Assembly: GCF_026015295.1 (NCBI RefSeq) | Contig: NZ_JAPDUW010000001.1 | Span: 744,001 to 808,000 of the forward strand | DNA from: Segatella copri | GTDB taxonomy: Bacteria; Bacteroidota; Bacteroidia; Bacteroidales; Bacteroidaceae | Reading direction: 5' to 3' | DNA: 64,000 nucleotides | Shown here: positions 39,666 through 48,827 of the stretch, one piece after another | How the letters are laid out: each line of letters starts with the position of its first letter | Position numbering within the stretch: the first letter of the stretch is position 1 | Program-made: the position numbers and the translations under genes | The notes under the pieces: model-generated | Told to the model about the DNA's origin: nothing | Seen by the model: only the letters and a program-made list of their open reading frames with translations | The model's database searches: none

Positions 39666-39696
39666 AAACCTTCGAGAGTGATCTCGGAGGTTTTTT
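39666..39696 (+). terminator. Terminator of the tRNA-Asp cluster
   Basis: A 12-bp stem AAACCTTCGAGA/TCTCGGAGGTTT (one G-T) with a 4-nt loop, then a T6 run. Confidence 0.9.
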
Positions 39697-39720
39697 GTTT
39701 TTATATAATTCTAAGAGAAT

Positions 39721-41157
39721 ATGGCTATCGTTATCACAGTTCTGGCATACTTCTGTGTGCTGCTGCTCTTCAGTCATCTTACTGCCCGTAAAATGGCAAG
39801 TAATGAAACTTTCTATCGTGCCAACCGCCGTTCGCCTTGGTATATGGTTGCTTTCGGTATGGTGGGTGCTTCCATTTCGGGCATCACCTTTGTCAGTGTG
39901 CCTGGCATGGTGATGAGAACGGATATGACCTACCTTCAGATGTGCATCGGTTTCATCCTGGGTTATTTCCTGGTTGCCTTTCTTTTGCTTCCTATCTATT
40001 ACCGCTATAATCTCACTACGATTTACGGTTATCTGCAGCAGCGGTTGGGGGAACGTTCGTATAAGACTGGAGCTTCGTTCTTCCTCTTGTCCAAGATGAC
40101 GGGTGCGGCGGTCCGTTTCTTTGTCGTCTGTATCCTCTTGCAGCGTTTCGTGCTCGATGGGATTGGTGTTCCGTTCTGGGTCACGGTTCCTGTCATGGTA
40201 CTGCTTATCTGGCTTTATACGCGCAAGGGTGGCATCAAGACGCTGGTGTGGACGGATACCTTTCAGACGCTCTGTATGTTTGCTGCGCTCATCCTCATTA
40301 TCTGTCAGGTGATGTCGGCGTTGGGCATGACTCCTTCCGAAGCGATCACTGCGATTGCTCACGACAGTCATTCCCGTATTTTTGTCTTTGATGACTGGAT
40401 GTCGAAACAGAATTTCTGGAAACAGTTCCTCAGCGGTGTCTTTGTAGTGATTGTGATGACTGGTCTTGATCAGGACATGATGCAGAAGAATCTTACCTGC
40501 AAGTCGCTCCGTGAGGCCCAGAAGGATGTTTGCAGCTATGGTTTTGCCTTTGTGCCTGCCAATCTGCTTTTCCTGAGTCTGGGTGTGTTGCTGGTGATGC
40601 TGGCTCAGAAACAGGGAGTGGCTTTGCCTGATGCTCCTGATGATCTGTTGCCGATGTTTGCGGCTTCGGGGGCGATGGGAAACCTGGTGGTGGTCTTGTT
40701 CACCATCGGTATCGTGGCGGCGAGCTTTTCGAGTGCCGATTCAGCTTTGACCGCTATTACTACGAGTCTCTGTGTGGATATATTGGGCAGGAAAGAGGAT
40801 ATGAAGCTCCGCAAGCGCATGCATCTGCTGGTAGCTTTCGTCTTCATGCTCTTCATCATTGCTTTCAAGGCGATTAATTCTACGAGCGTGATAGATGCCA
40901 TCTACATCCTCTGCTCTTATACTTACGGTCCGCTGTTGGGTTTGTTTGCCTTCAGTCTGCTCACCAAGCGTCAGGTAAACGACCGCTGGTCGCCATGGGT
41001 CTGCATCGCCAGTCCGCTCATCTGCTTCGCCATCGATACCCTTACCTCGCAGTATGTGGGCTATAAGTTCGGCTATGAGCTTCTGATGCTGAATGGCGCC
41101 CTGACCTTTGCAGGTCTCGCCCTTATAAAAAAAGAAACAGTTAAATACAAACAATAA
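39721..41157 (+). CDS. Sodium:solute symporter family protein
   Basis: A 478-residue inner-membrane protein with about 13 hydrophobic helices. The SSS pattern is visible: ASNETFYRANRRSPWYMVAF at the N-terminus, GASISGITFVSVPG (sodium-site helix), LTTIYGYLQQRLGERSY and FSSADSALTAITTSLCVDIL. It belongs to the branch without a sugar-specific signature, so the substrate (sugar acid, amino acid, proline, pantothenate) is open. Its TAA overlaps the ATG of the M13 peptidase by one base, so translation is probably coupled. Confidence 0.88.
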   Translation: MAIVITVLAYFCVLLLFSHLTARKMASNETFYRANRRSPWYMVAFGMVGASISGITFVSVPGMVMRTDMTYLQMCIGFILGYFLVAFLLLPIYYRYNLTTIYGYLQQRLGERSYKTGASFFLLSKMTGAAVRFFVVCILLQRFVLDGIGVPFWVTVPVMVLLIWLYTRKGGIKTLVWTDTFQTLCMFAALILIICQVMSALGMTPSEAITAIAHDSHSRIFVFDDWMSKQNFWKQFLSGVFVVIVMTGLDQDMMQKNLTCKSLREAQKDVCSYGFAFVPANLLFLSLGVLLVMLAQKQGVALPDAPDDLLPMFAASGAMGNLVVVLFTIGIVAASFSSADSALTAITTSLCVDILGRKEDMKLRKRMHLLVAFVFMLFIIAFKAINSTSVIDAIYILCSYTYGPLLGLFAFSLLTKRQVNDRWSPWVCIASPLICFAIDTLTSQYVGYKFGYELLMLNGALTFAGLALIKKETVKYKQ

Positions 41158-43184
41158 TGAGAACAAAAGTATTATTCGCAGCATTGTTGCTCAGTGCAAC
41201 AACTGCTTTTGCCCAGCAGGAGAAGTTGGGCTCCGGTATTGACAAGACCAACATGGACTTGACCATCAAGCCGGGTAATGATTTCTATCGCTATGCCGCA
41301 GGCAACTGGATGAAGAATCATCCACTCGATGCCGAGCATACCGACAATGGTGCTTTCACCGACCTCTTTGAGCAGAACCAGAAGCGCATCCAGGACATCA
41401 TCCTTGAATATGCTTCCAAGCCACAGCAGAAGGGGTCACTCGGACAGAAGATCGGTTCGCTCTACAACCTCCGTATGGACAGCGTTCGCCTGAACAAGGA
41501 GGGATGGGCACCTATCAAGCCAACTCTCGACCGCATTGCAGCCATCAAGGACCGCAGAGAGTATCAGCTCGTTACCGCTCAGCTCGATTTCCGTGGCGAG
41601 GGTACCATGATGTATGGCATCGGTGTGGGCGCCGACCTTCGTGATGCCGCCAACAACCTCGTTGAGGTAGACCAGAGCGGTCTTGGTCTTGGTGTACGCG
41701 ATTACTATGTAAACGATGACGAGCAGACCAAGAAGATTCGTGATGCATACAAGGCTTATATGAAGAAGCTCTTCCAGATGGTAGGCAACGACGAGGTTAC
41801 CGCCCAGAAGAAGATGGAGGCTGTGATGGCTATCGAGACCCGCATCGCTAAGGCAAGCTATAGCCAGGTACAGCTCCGCGACATCGACAAGAACTATCAC
41901 AAGATGACCTACAACCAGCTCGTGCTCGATTATCCTGGCATCGACTGGGGCAATGTGTTCCTGGCATCCGGTTTCCCTGCTTTCAAGGAAATTTGCGTGG
42001 GTCAGCCTGAACCAATCCACGAGGTTGAGAAGATTCTCGCAGAGACCTCTCTGGATGATCTGAAGACATACGCAGAGATCAAGGTGATTTCTGGTGCAAC
42101 CAGCGTATTGAGCGATGATTTCCGTGCCGTATCCTTTGAGTTGAGCAAGGTAATGAGCGGTGTTCAGCAGGACCGTCCTCGCTGGAAGCGTGCCGTAAGT
42201 ACCGTGAGCGGTGTGTTGGGCGAGGCTATCGGAAAGATTTACGTAGAGAAGTACTTCCCGGAGAGCAGCAAGAAGCGTATGCTCGAACTGGTTCACAATC
42301 TCCAGACTGCGCTTTCACAGCGCATCGACGAGGCTACATGGATGAGTGCTGCTACTAAGGCACAGGCTAAGGATAAGCTGGAGAACTTTATCATCAAGAT
42401 TGGCTATCCTGACAAGTGGAAGGACTATAGCGGATTGCAGGTAGATGACAGCCTTTCTCTCTACGAGAATATGGCAAATATCTCTGAGTTCTTTACCAAG
42501 GATGAAATCGCCCGCAAGGTGAACAAGCCGGTAGATAAAACAGAGTGGGGAATGACTCCTCAGACTATCAATGCTTATTATAACCCAACTACCAACGAGA
42601 TCTGCTTCCCTGCAGCTATTCTCCAGCCTCCATTCTTCGACCCAACAGCCGATGATGCGATGAACTATGGTGGTATCGGTGCTGTAATCGGTCATGAGAT
42701 GAGTCATGGCTTTGACGATCAGGGCAGCCAGTTTGACAAGACCGGAAACCAGAACAACTGGTGGACTGCTGCTGACAAGAAGAACTTCGAGTCTCGCACC
42801 AAGATTCTGGTTGACCATTTCAACCAGATTGAGTTGGCTGGCAAGAAGGTAAACGGCCAGATGACCCTGGGTGAGAACATCGGTGACAATGGTGGTTTGA
42901 ACATCGCTTTCCGTGCACTTCAGAATGTGATGAAGACAGAGAAGTTGGGTGTGAAGGATGAATTTACTCCAGAACAGCGCTTCTTCCTGGCATGGGCACG
43001 TGTATGGGCAGGCAATGCCCGTCCTGAATACCTGCAGTACTTGATGACCGTGGATGTTCACTCACCAAACGAGGCTCGTGTAAACGGTGCCCTCCCAATG
43101 GTGGATTCATGGTATAAGGCATTCGACATCAAGAAGGGCGACAAGCTCTTTGTTCCTAAGAACAAGCGTGCACATATCTGGTAA
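41157..43184 (+). CDS. pepO: M13 family metalloendopeptidase (neprilysin/PepO-like)
   Basis: 675 residues with a signal peptide (MRTKVLFAALLLSATTAFAQ). It is probably a periplasmic zinc endopeptidase for short peptides. The M13_N domain starts at DLTIKPGNDFYRYAAGNWMK. The zinc site HEMSHGFDDQG lies near residue 513, and the third ligand lies in LGENIGDNGGLNIAF near 572. NAYYNPTTNEICFPAAILQPP supports the S1' region. The C-terminal invariant Cys/Trp ending is represented by RAHIW. The length is normal. Confidence 0.95.
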   Translation: MRTKVLFAALLLSATTAFAQQEKLGSGIDKTNMDLTIKPGNDFYRYAAGNWMKNHPLDAEHTDNGAFTDLFEQNQKRIQDIILEYASKPQQKGSLGQKIGSLYNLRMDSVRLNKEGWAPIKPTLDRIAAIKDRREYQLVTAQLDFRGEGTMMYGIGVGADLRDAANNLVEVDQSGLGLGVRDYYVNDDEQTKKIRDAYKAYMKKLFQMVGNDEVTAQKKMEAVMAIETRIAKASYSQVQLRDIDKNYHKMTYNQLVLDYPGIDWGNVFLASGFPAFKEICVGQPEPIHEVEKILAETSLDDLKTYAEIKVISGATSVLSDDFRAVSFELSKVMSGVQQDRPRWKRAVSTVSGVLGEAIGKIYVEKYFPESSKKRMLELVHNLQTALSQRIDEATWMSAATKAQAKDKLENFIIKIGYPDKWKDYSGLQVDDSLSLYENMANISEFFTKDEIARKVNKPVDKTEWGMTPQTINAYYNPTTNEICFPAAILQPPFFDPTADDAMNYGGIGAVIGHEMSHGFDDQGSQFDKTGNQNNWWTAADKKNFESRTKILVDHFNQIELAGKKVNGQMTLGENIGDNGGLNIAFRALQNVMKTEKLGVKDEFTPEQRFFLAWARVWAGNARPEYLQYLMTVDVHSPNEARVNGALPMVDSWYKAFDIKKGDKLFVPKNKRAHIW

Positions 43185-43211
43185 AAACATGTGGGGTAAG
43201 GCATCCCCACA

Positions 43212-43399
43212 CGCCCTGAAAGGGCAAAAGCTCCTAGCCCAGGGCAGCGCCCTGGGTTAGATCCAGCAACAACAAAGTCGCCCTGAAAGGGCAAAAGCTT
43301 TCTATTTCAAAGCTTTTGCCCTTTCAGGGCGACTTTCTATATATATACCTTATACCCAGGGTGTTGCCCTGGGCTAGGAGCTTCTGCCCTTTCAGGGCG
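43212..43399. repeat. 188-bp nested palindrome built from REP-like units
   Basis: Outer arms 43212-43245 and 43366-43399 are 34 bp with one mismatch. Inner arms 43274-43301 and 43309-43336 are 28 bp, perfect, around a 7-nt loop. Between them lie two small hairpins of the CCCAGGG/CCCTGGG type. All arms carry the unit CGCCCTGAAAGGGCAAAAGC. It separates two converging genes and could serve as terminator for both. A shorter relative is the hairpin at 56282-56332. Confidence 0.9.
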
Positions 43400-43415
43400 T
43401 GCTGGCATAGAATTT

Positions 43416-44333
43416 TTACTTCGTTCCGAAATAGAGGAAGAGCATTCCGAGTAATACCAGGAGCAGATCAATGAACTTCGCCTTGAGATTCTTCTCATGG
43501 AAGATGGCTGCACCGAAGAGGAAGCTGACGATAACCGAACCGCGGCGAATCATGCTCACGATACTGATCATGGCGCCAGGCAGACTCAGAGCGTAGAAAT
43601 AAACGAAGTCGGCTGCCGAAAGGAAGATACTGATGAAGATGATACTCCAGTGCCAGTGGAATGGGGTAGAATTCTTCTTGGTAGGCCACCATATCATCAG
43701 CAGCATGGCTCCCATGAGGAAACACTGGTAGATGTTGTACCAGCTCTGCACAATCATTCTGTCTAATCCTACACCACCATTCTCTGGCGGAGCCATCAGA
43801 TACTTGTCGTAGAGACCGCTTATTGCACCGAGAACGGCAGCCAGCACGATGAAGTAAATCCATTTGTTGTGCTTGAAGTCGATACCCTCTTTCTTGCCGC
43901 TGCGCGAAAGCATGGCGAAGGAGATGATGGCAAGGATGACACCAATCCACTGATACAGATTCAGTACCTCGCCATAAACCAGCAGGGCACCTACGAGTGT
44001 CATTACCGGTCGGGTGGCGTTGATAGGTCCCACGATGGTAAGCGGCAGGTGTTTCATGCCGAAATAACCGAAGATCCAGCTGCTCAATACGATGAAACTC
44101 TTGAGCACGATGTACTTGTGAACTTCCCATCCGCCTTCTGCTACATGAAACATCGTTCCATCCAGCGAATTTCCTGTATAGCTCATCACGATGAACGGCA
44201 GGAAGATGAGCGATGAGAAGAGCGTGTTCAGAAAGAGCACGGGAATCACTGCGTTACCTGAAAGCGCCTTCTTCTTGAAGGCATCATAAAATCCCAGCAG
44301 CGCTGCTGAGAGAAATGCTAATACTAACCACAT
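43416..44333 (-). CDS. EamA/DMT-family permease
   Basis: A 305-residue inner-membrane protein with ten hydrophobic helices in two EamA repeats (about 1-145 and 160-305). Features are LTIVGPINATRPVMTLVGALLVYGE in the first repeat and SLPGAMISIVSMIRRGSVIVSF with GAAIFHEKN in the second. The family exports or imports small metabolites; the substrate is unknown. Five heptanucleotide repeats lie 8 bp before its start codon. truA ends 75 bp upstream on the same strand. Confidence 0.88.
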   Translation of the reverse strand: MWLVLAFLSAALLGFYDAFKKKALSGNAVIPVLFLNTLFSSLIFLPFIVMSYTGNSLDGTMFHVAEGGWEVHKYIVLKSFIVLSSWIFGYFGMKHLPLTIVGPINATRPVMTLVGALLVYGEVLNLYQWIGVILAIISFAMLSRSGKKEGIDFKHNKWIYFIVLAAVLGAISGLYDKYLMAPPENGGVGLDRMIVQSWYNIYQCFLMGAMLLMIWWPTKKNSTPFHWHWSIIFISIFLSAADFVYFYALSLPGAMISIVSMIRRGSVIVSFLFGAAIFHEKNLKAKFIDLLLVLLGMLFLYFGTK

Positions 44334-44340
44334 TTTTATG

Positions 44341-44375
44341 AATGTTAAATGTTGAATGTTGAATGTTGAATGTTG
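44341..44375. repeat. Five tandem AATGTT(G/A) heptamers upstream of the EamA gene
   Basis: Five consecutive 7-bp units (44341-44375), four ending in G and the first in A, followed by a partial AATGA. They begin 8 bp upstream of the start codon, in the ribosome-binding zone. Confidence 0.8.
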
Positions 44376-44407
44376 AATGAGGCTCGCGCCCTTGTGTTTC
44401 TAATCAT

Positions 44408-45151
44408 TTAATCTTTGAAATCATACCCCACGTCTTCCAGGAACAATGCGTTACCCGGCATGCTTTCGCCTGCATCGCTGCGGCTTCCGTTGTGCAGGAT
44501 ATCGAGAAACTGTTCCATCGTAATCTTTTCTCTGCCTACATCGATGAGTGTACCCACTACGGCTCTCACCATGTTTCTCAGGAAACGGTTGGCGGTAATC
44601 TCAAAATACCAGGTGGTAGGAGAGGTCTGTATCCATCGGGCGGCTGTCACGTGGCAGATGGTGGTCTTGTTGTCGCCACCAGCCTTGCAGAACGCCGCAT
44701 AGTCTTCGTGATGCAGAAAATGCTGAGCCGCCTCGTTCATCTTCTCGAAATTCAGGGTATAGTTCATCTGCAGTGAATAATGGCGCTCAAACGGATCCTT
44801 CCGCGTATGTATATAATAATGGTATGTGCGCGAGATGGCAGAGAAACGGGCATGCATCTCTGGGGCTACCTCCCTTACTTCGTATACGGCGATGTCGCGG
44901 GGCAGGATGCGGTTCAGACGGTATACCAGCTGGTCGGGTTCCATCGGAATCCTGTCGGTATCGAAGTGGGCTGCCATGTGTCGGGCATGTACGCCGGTAT
45001 CGGTCCTTCCTGCTCCCACCACCTCCATTTCCTTTCTCAGAAGTATGGAGAGGGCGCGCTGCAACTCCTGCTGCACCGAATTGGCATTGGGCTGAATCTG
45101 CCAGCCGTGGTAGTTGGTGCCGTCGTAACCGAAGAATATGAAATATCTCAT
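44408..45151 (-). CDS. truA: tRNA pseudouridine synthase A
   Basis: A 247-residue enzyme that forms pseudouridine at positions 38-40 of the tRNA anticodon arm. It starts MRYFIFFGYDGTNYHGWQIQ. The catalytic Asp lies in AGRTDTGVHARHMAAHFD, and NRFLRNMVRAVVGTLIDVGR is near the C-terminus. The length is normal. It has its own promoter, divergent from dapA. Confidence 0.96.
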   Translation of the reverse strand: MRYFIFFGYDGTNYHGWQIQPNANSVQQELQRALSILLRKEMEVVGAGRTDTGVHARHMAAHFDTDRIPMEPDQLVYRLNRILPRDIAVYEVREVAPEMHARFSAISRTYHYYIHTRKDPFERHYSLQMNYTLNFEKMNEAAQHFLHHEDYAAFCKAGGDNKTTICHVTAARWIQTSPTTWYFEITANRFLRNMVRAVVGTLIDVGREKITMEQFLDILHNGSRSDAGESMPGNALFLEDVGYDFKD

Positions 45152-45230
45152 GATGATTTTTGAACTTTTTTGTTTTTTGCTATGAACTTTGAGCTTTGAT
45201 TTGTTCTACGTTCTTTGCTTAATTCGGGTG

Positions 45231-45238
45231 CAAAGTTA
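45231..45238 (-). promoter_or_regulatory. -7 box of truA
   Basis: TAACTTTG on the minus strand, about 80 nt before the start codon, followed by CA. Confidence 0.65.
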
Positions 45239-45320
45239 CTAAAAAAACGTGAAATATGGTATAATAATACAGATTTTTTTCAAAAATGGTACAATCTTGA
45301 AAGAAAAGTTCAATTTTATT

Positions 45321-45351
45321 TTGCAAATTGACAATAATTGTGTACTTTTGC
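45321..45351 (+). promoter_or_regulatory. dapA promoter
   Basis: TTTG at 45321-45324, 19 bp, TACTTTTG at 45344-45351. The -7 box is 23 nt from the dapA start, so the leader is very short. Confidence 0.82.
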
Positions 45352-45374
45352 CAACGTTTTTGATATTATAGATT

Positions 45375-46262
45375 ATGGCACAGAACATATTCAAGGGTTT
45401 AGGTGTTGCCCTTATTACTCCTTTCAACACCGATGGCTCGGTTGATTATCAGTCGCTCAAGCGATTGGTAGAGTTTCAAATTGACAATGGTGCAGACTTC
45501 CTTTGCATCCTTGCCACAACTGGTGAGGCTCCATGTCTTACACAGGAAGAGAAAGATAAAATCACAGAATTGGTGAAAGACGTGAACAAGGGTCGCATCA
45601 AGATATTGAAATATTGTGGCGGTAATAATACTGCTGCTGTCGTTGAAGAAATCAAGAACTCAGACTGGAGTGGCATTGATGGCATCCTCAGTATCTGTCC
45701 TTACTACAACAAACCTTCTCAGGAAGGTCTCTATCAGCACTTCAAGGCCATCGCCCAGGTTAGTCCGCTGCCTATCGTGCTCTACAATGTTCCTGGCAGA
45801 ACCGGTATCAACATGAAGCCTGAAACAACCTGCCGTATCGCCCGCGACTTCCCTAATGTGGTAGCCGTGAAGGAGGCTAGTGGCAGCCTGGAGCAGGTAG
45901 ATGAGATTATCAAGAACAAGCCTGATAATTTTGATGTTATCAGCGGTGATGATGCGCTTACCTTCTCAATGATTGCCAGTGGTGCTGCCGGCGTTATTTC
46001 TGTTATCGGCAATGCCCTGCCTAAGGCTTTCAGCCGTATGATCCGTCTCGAGTTCCGTGGCGAATATGAGCCAGCCCGTAAGATTCATCATTCTTTTACC
46101 GAGCTCTACAGTCTGCTCTTTGTTGACGGTAACCCTGCCGGTGTAAAGGCGCTCCTCAATGATATGGGCTTCATCGAGAACGAGCTCCGTCTGCCTCTGG
46201 TTCCTACCCGTATTGCAACCAAGCAGAAGATGAGCGACATTCTGAAGACTTTGAATATCTAA
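45375..46262 (+). CDS. dapA: 4-hydroxy-tetrahydrodipicolinate synthase
   Basis: A 295-residue class I aldolase-fold enzyme that condenses pyruvate and aspartate semialdehyde in lysine and diaminopimelate synthesis. The Schiff-base Lys lies in NVVAVKEASGSLEQ. The catalytic Tyr lies in YNVPGRTGINM and the Thr pair in LATTGEAPCLT. The length is typical. The AraC gene follows by 31 bp without a terminator between. Confidence 0.95.
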   Translation: MAQNIFKGLGVALITPFNTDGSVDYQSLKRLVEFQIDNGADFLCILATTGEAPCLTQEEKDKITELVKDVNKGRIKILKYCGGNNTAAVVEEIKNSDWSGIDGILSICPYYNKPSQEGLYQHFKAIAQVSPLPIVLYNVPGRTGINMKPETTCRIARDFPNVVAVKEASGSLEQVDEIIKNKPDNFDVISGDDALTFSMIASGAAGVISVIGNALPKAFSRMIRLEFRGEYEPARKIHHSFTELYSLLFVDGNPAGVKALLNDMGFIENELRLPLVPTRIATKQKMSDILKTLNI

Positions 46263-46293
46263 AATAGTGATTAGTTATTAATCATTTAGTACC

Positions 46294-47181
46294 ATGGTAG
46301 ATGATAGAAGAATCATACACGAGATAACACCGCTGATGGGTAAGGATGTGCTCTATATTGCAGACCGACACAAGAAGGAGTTTACTTATCCTATCCATAA
46401 CCATTCGGTGTACGAGTTGAACTTTGTTGAGAATGCAAAGGGAGTAAGAAGAATCGTTGGAGATTCGCAGGAGGTGATAGGCGACTATGATCTTTGTCTC
46501 ATCACATCGCCCGATCTGGAGCATGTATGGGAGCAGAACGAATGCCACAGCGATGACATCCGTGAGATTACCGTCCAGTTTGATTTCTCCATGAGTGATG
46601 AAACGCTCTTCGGAAGAAATCCCTACGCCAGCATTACCCGTATGATGCAGGAAGCGAAGAAGGGACTCTCATTCCCGTTGCAGGCAATCATGAAGGTATA
46701 CGGAATGCTCGATACTTTAAGTTCCGTAAAAGACGGTTTCTATGCCGTACAGCAGTTCCTGACCATTCTCTACGAACTGTCACGCTGCGAAAATGCCCGC
46801 ACCCTGGCTTCCAGCAGTTATGCCAAGGTAACGGTAGAAGACGATAGCCGGCGCATCCTGAAGGTGAAGAATTTCATCTCCAAGAACTATATGGATGAAC
46901 TCCGTCTGCCGGAGCTTGCCTCGCTGGCAGGCATGAGCAGCAGTGCGTTCAGCCGTTTCTTCAAGCTTCATACCGGCAGAAATATCTCTGAGTATATCAT
47001 CGACCTGCGGCTGGGTTATGCTGCCCGCATGCTGGTAGATACCGCCAAGAGTATCAGCGAGATAGGTTTTGATTGCGGATTCAACAATCTCAGCAACTTC
47101 AACCGCATCTTCAAGAAAAAGAAAGGATGCTCGCCAAGCGAGTTCCGTGAAAGCTATCATAAGACAAGAATCATTGTATAA
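46294..47181 (+). CDS. AraC-family transcriptional regulator
   Basis: A 295-residue regulator. The N-terminal 110 residues form a cupin-like sensor (FTYPIHNHSVYELNFVENAKG). The C-terminal double helix-turn-helix runs from about 195: LPELASLAGMSSSAFSRFFK, then ISEIGFDCGFNNLSNFNRIFKKKKG and CSPSEFRESY. It is placed directly before uxaC, with a terminator and promoter between. It may sense hexuronates or related sugars; this is inferred from position only. Confidence 0.9.
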   Translation: MVDDRRIIHEITPLMGKDVLYIADRHKKEFTYPIHNHSVYELNFVENAKGVRRIVGDSQEVIGDYDLCLITSPDLEHVWEQNECHSDDIREITVQFDFSMSDETLFGRNPYASITRMMQEAKKGLSFPLQAIMKVYGMLDTLSSVKDGFYAVQQFLTILYELSRCENARTLASSSYAKVTVEDDSRRILKVKNFISKNYMDELRLPELASLAGMSSSAFSRFFKLHTGRNISEYIIDLRLGYAARMLVDTAKSISEIGFDCGFNNLSNFNRIFKKKKGCSPSEFRESYHKTRIIV

Positions 47182-47193
47182 TACAGCCAACGT

Positions 47194-47243
47194 AATCGTT
47201 TAAGTGAAATTATCAAAAATATTTCGCTTAAACGATTCTTTTT
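47194..47243 (+). terminator. Terminator of the AraC gene
   Basis: A 17-bp stem AATCGTTTAAGTGAAAT/ATTTCGCTTAAACGATT (one mismatch) with a 10-nt loop, then C and six T residues. It starts 13 bp after the stop. The dyad could also be an operator for uxaC. Confidence 0.85.
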
Positions 47244-47257
47244 TCCGATATTTGTTG

Positions 47258-47265
47258 TACCTTTG
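47258..47265 (+). promoter_or_regulatory. -7 box of uxaC
   Basis: TACCTTTG followed by CGC, 53 nt before the uxaC start. The -33 region falls in the T-run of the preceding terminator. Confidence 0.7.
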
Positions 47266-47317
47266 CGCTACAATTCATAGTGAATAAATAAACATTTAAA
47301 AACTACGATAACGAATT

Positions 47318-48721
47318 ATGAAGCAATTTATGGATGAAAACTTCCTGCTCGACACTAAGACTGCACAGGATCTTTTCCACAATCATGCGGCTAAAATGCC
47401 AATTATCGATTATCACTGCCACCTCATCCCTGAGATGGTAGCCAATGATCACAAGTTTAAGAGTATTACAGAACTTTGGCTCGGCGGCGACCACTACAAG
47501 TGGCGTGCTATGCGTACCAATGGTGTAGATGAGCGCTTCTGCACAGGTACTGATACTAGCGACTGGGAGAAGTTCGAGAAGTGGGCTGAAACAGTGCCTT
47601 ATACTTTCCGTAACCCTCTCTATCACTGGACTCACCTGGAGCTCAAGACTGCTTTCGGTATCAATAAGCAGCTCAGCCCTAAAACAGCCCGTGAAATCTA
47701 CGATGAGTGTAACGAGAAGTTGCAGTTGCCTGAATTCAGTGCTCGTGGCTTGATGCGTCATTACAATGTAGAGTGCGTTTGTACTACAGACGACCCAATC
47801 GATGACCTGCGTTACCACAAGCAGACACGTGAGAGCGGTTTCGAAATCAAGATGATTCCTGCTTGGCGTCCTGACAAGGCTATGAACATCGAGAAGCCAG
47901 ATTTCGCTGACTATATGAACAAGCTCGGTGAGGTAGCAGGTGTTAACCTCGTTACATTCCAGGATATGGTTGATGCTTTGCAGAAGCGTCACGACTTCTT
48001 TACTGAGAACGGCTGTAAGTTGAGCGACCACGGTATCGAGGAGTTCTACGATGAGCCATACACAGATTCTCAGATTGAGACTATCTTTGCCAAGGCTATG
48101 CGTGGCCAGCAGCTTTCTGCTCTCGAAATCCGTCAGTACAAGCATGCATTCCTCAAGGTTTGCGCTGAGATGGATCATGCTGCCGACTGGACACAGCAGT
48201 ACCACTATGGTGCTATCCGCGACAACAATACACTGATGTACAACAAGCTTGGTGCTGATACCGGTTTCGATTCTATCGGTGAGTTCACTACAGCCAAGGC
48301 TATGAGCAGCTTCCTCAATGAGCTCAACATGGAGGGTAAGCTTACACGTACTATCCTCTATACATTGAACCCATGTGCCAATGAGGTAATCGCTACCATG
48401 CTCGGTAACTTCCAGGATGGTTCTTGCCCAGGTAAGATTCAGTTTGGTTCTGGCTGGTGGTTCAACGATCAGCTCGATGGTATGACCCGCCAGATGAACG
48501 CACTCTCTGTATTGGGTCTCCTGAGCCGTTTCGTAGGTATGTTGACTGACTCTCGTTCATTCCTCAGCTACCCACGTCACGAGTACTTCCGTCGTTTGCT
48601 CTGCAACCTCCTCGGCAATGATGTAGAGAAGGGCTTGCTTCCTAACGACATGGAGAGCCTCTCTCGTATGGTAGAGGATATCTCTTACAACAATGCTCGC
48701 AACTACTTCAAGTTCTATTAA
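47318..48721 (+). CDS. uxaC: Glucuronate/galacturonate isomerase
   Basis: A 467-residue amidohydrolase-fold enzyme that converts D-glucuronate to D-fructuronate and D-galacturonate to D-tagaturonate. Family marks are MPIIDYHCHLIPEMVAND near residue 25, LWLGGDHYKWRAMRTNGV, CTTDDPIDDLRYH and GSGWWFNDQLDGM, with a C-terminal SYPRHEYFRR. The length is normal. Other pectin or hexuronate genes are not in the window. Confidence 0.97.
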   Translation: MKQFMDENFLLDTKTAQDLFHNHAAKMPIIDYHCHLIPEMVANDHKFKSITELWLGGDHYKWRAMRTNGVDERFCTGTDTSDWEKFEKWAETVPYTFRNPLYHWTHLELKTAFGINKQLSPKTAREIYDECNEKLQLPEFSARGLMRHYNVECVCTTDDPIDDLRYHKQTRESGFEIKMIPAWRPDKAMNIEKPDFADYMNKLGEVAGVNLVTFQDMVDALQKRHDFFTENGCKLSDHGIEEFYDEPYTDSQIETIFAKAMRGQQLSALEIRQYKHAFLKVCAEMDHAADWTQQYHYGAIRDNNTLMYNKLGADTGFDSIGEFTTAKAMSSFLNELNMEGKLTRTILYTLNPCANEVIATMLGNFQDGSCPGKIQFGSGWWFNDQLDGMTRQMNALSVLGLLSRFVGMLTDSRSFLSYPRHEYFRRLLCNLLGNDVEKGLLPNDMESLSRMVEDISYNNARNYFKFY

Positions 48722-48752
48722 TCCATAGAACTGTAGCAATTTATACTAAGAC

Positions 48753-48793
48753 AAATCCCTTCACGGCATCCCGGTGGTGTTGTGGAGGGATTT
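48753..48793 (+). terminator. Terminator of uxaC
   Basis: The stem AAATCCCTTCAC/GTGGAGGGATTT (one G-T) with a 17-nt loop, 31 bp after the stop. It is followed by GATGTTTTTA. Confidence 0.75.
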
Positions 48794-48827
48794 GATGTTT
48801 TTATCGTGAAACCAATACTTTAAACTT

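Noticed and set aside
43212..43399. Insertion sequence between pepO and the EamA gene
   Set aside because: No transposase frame fits and no target-site duplication is seen; it is a palindromic repeat only.
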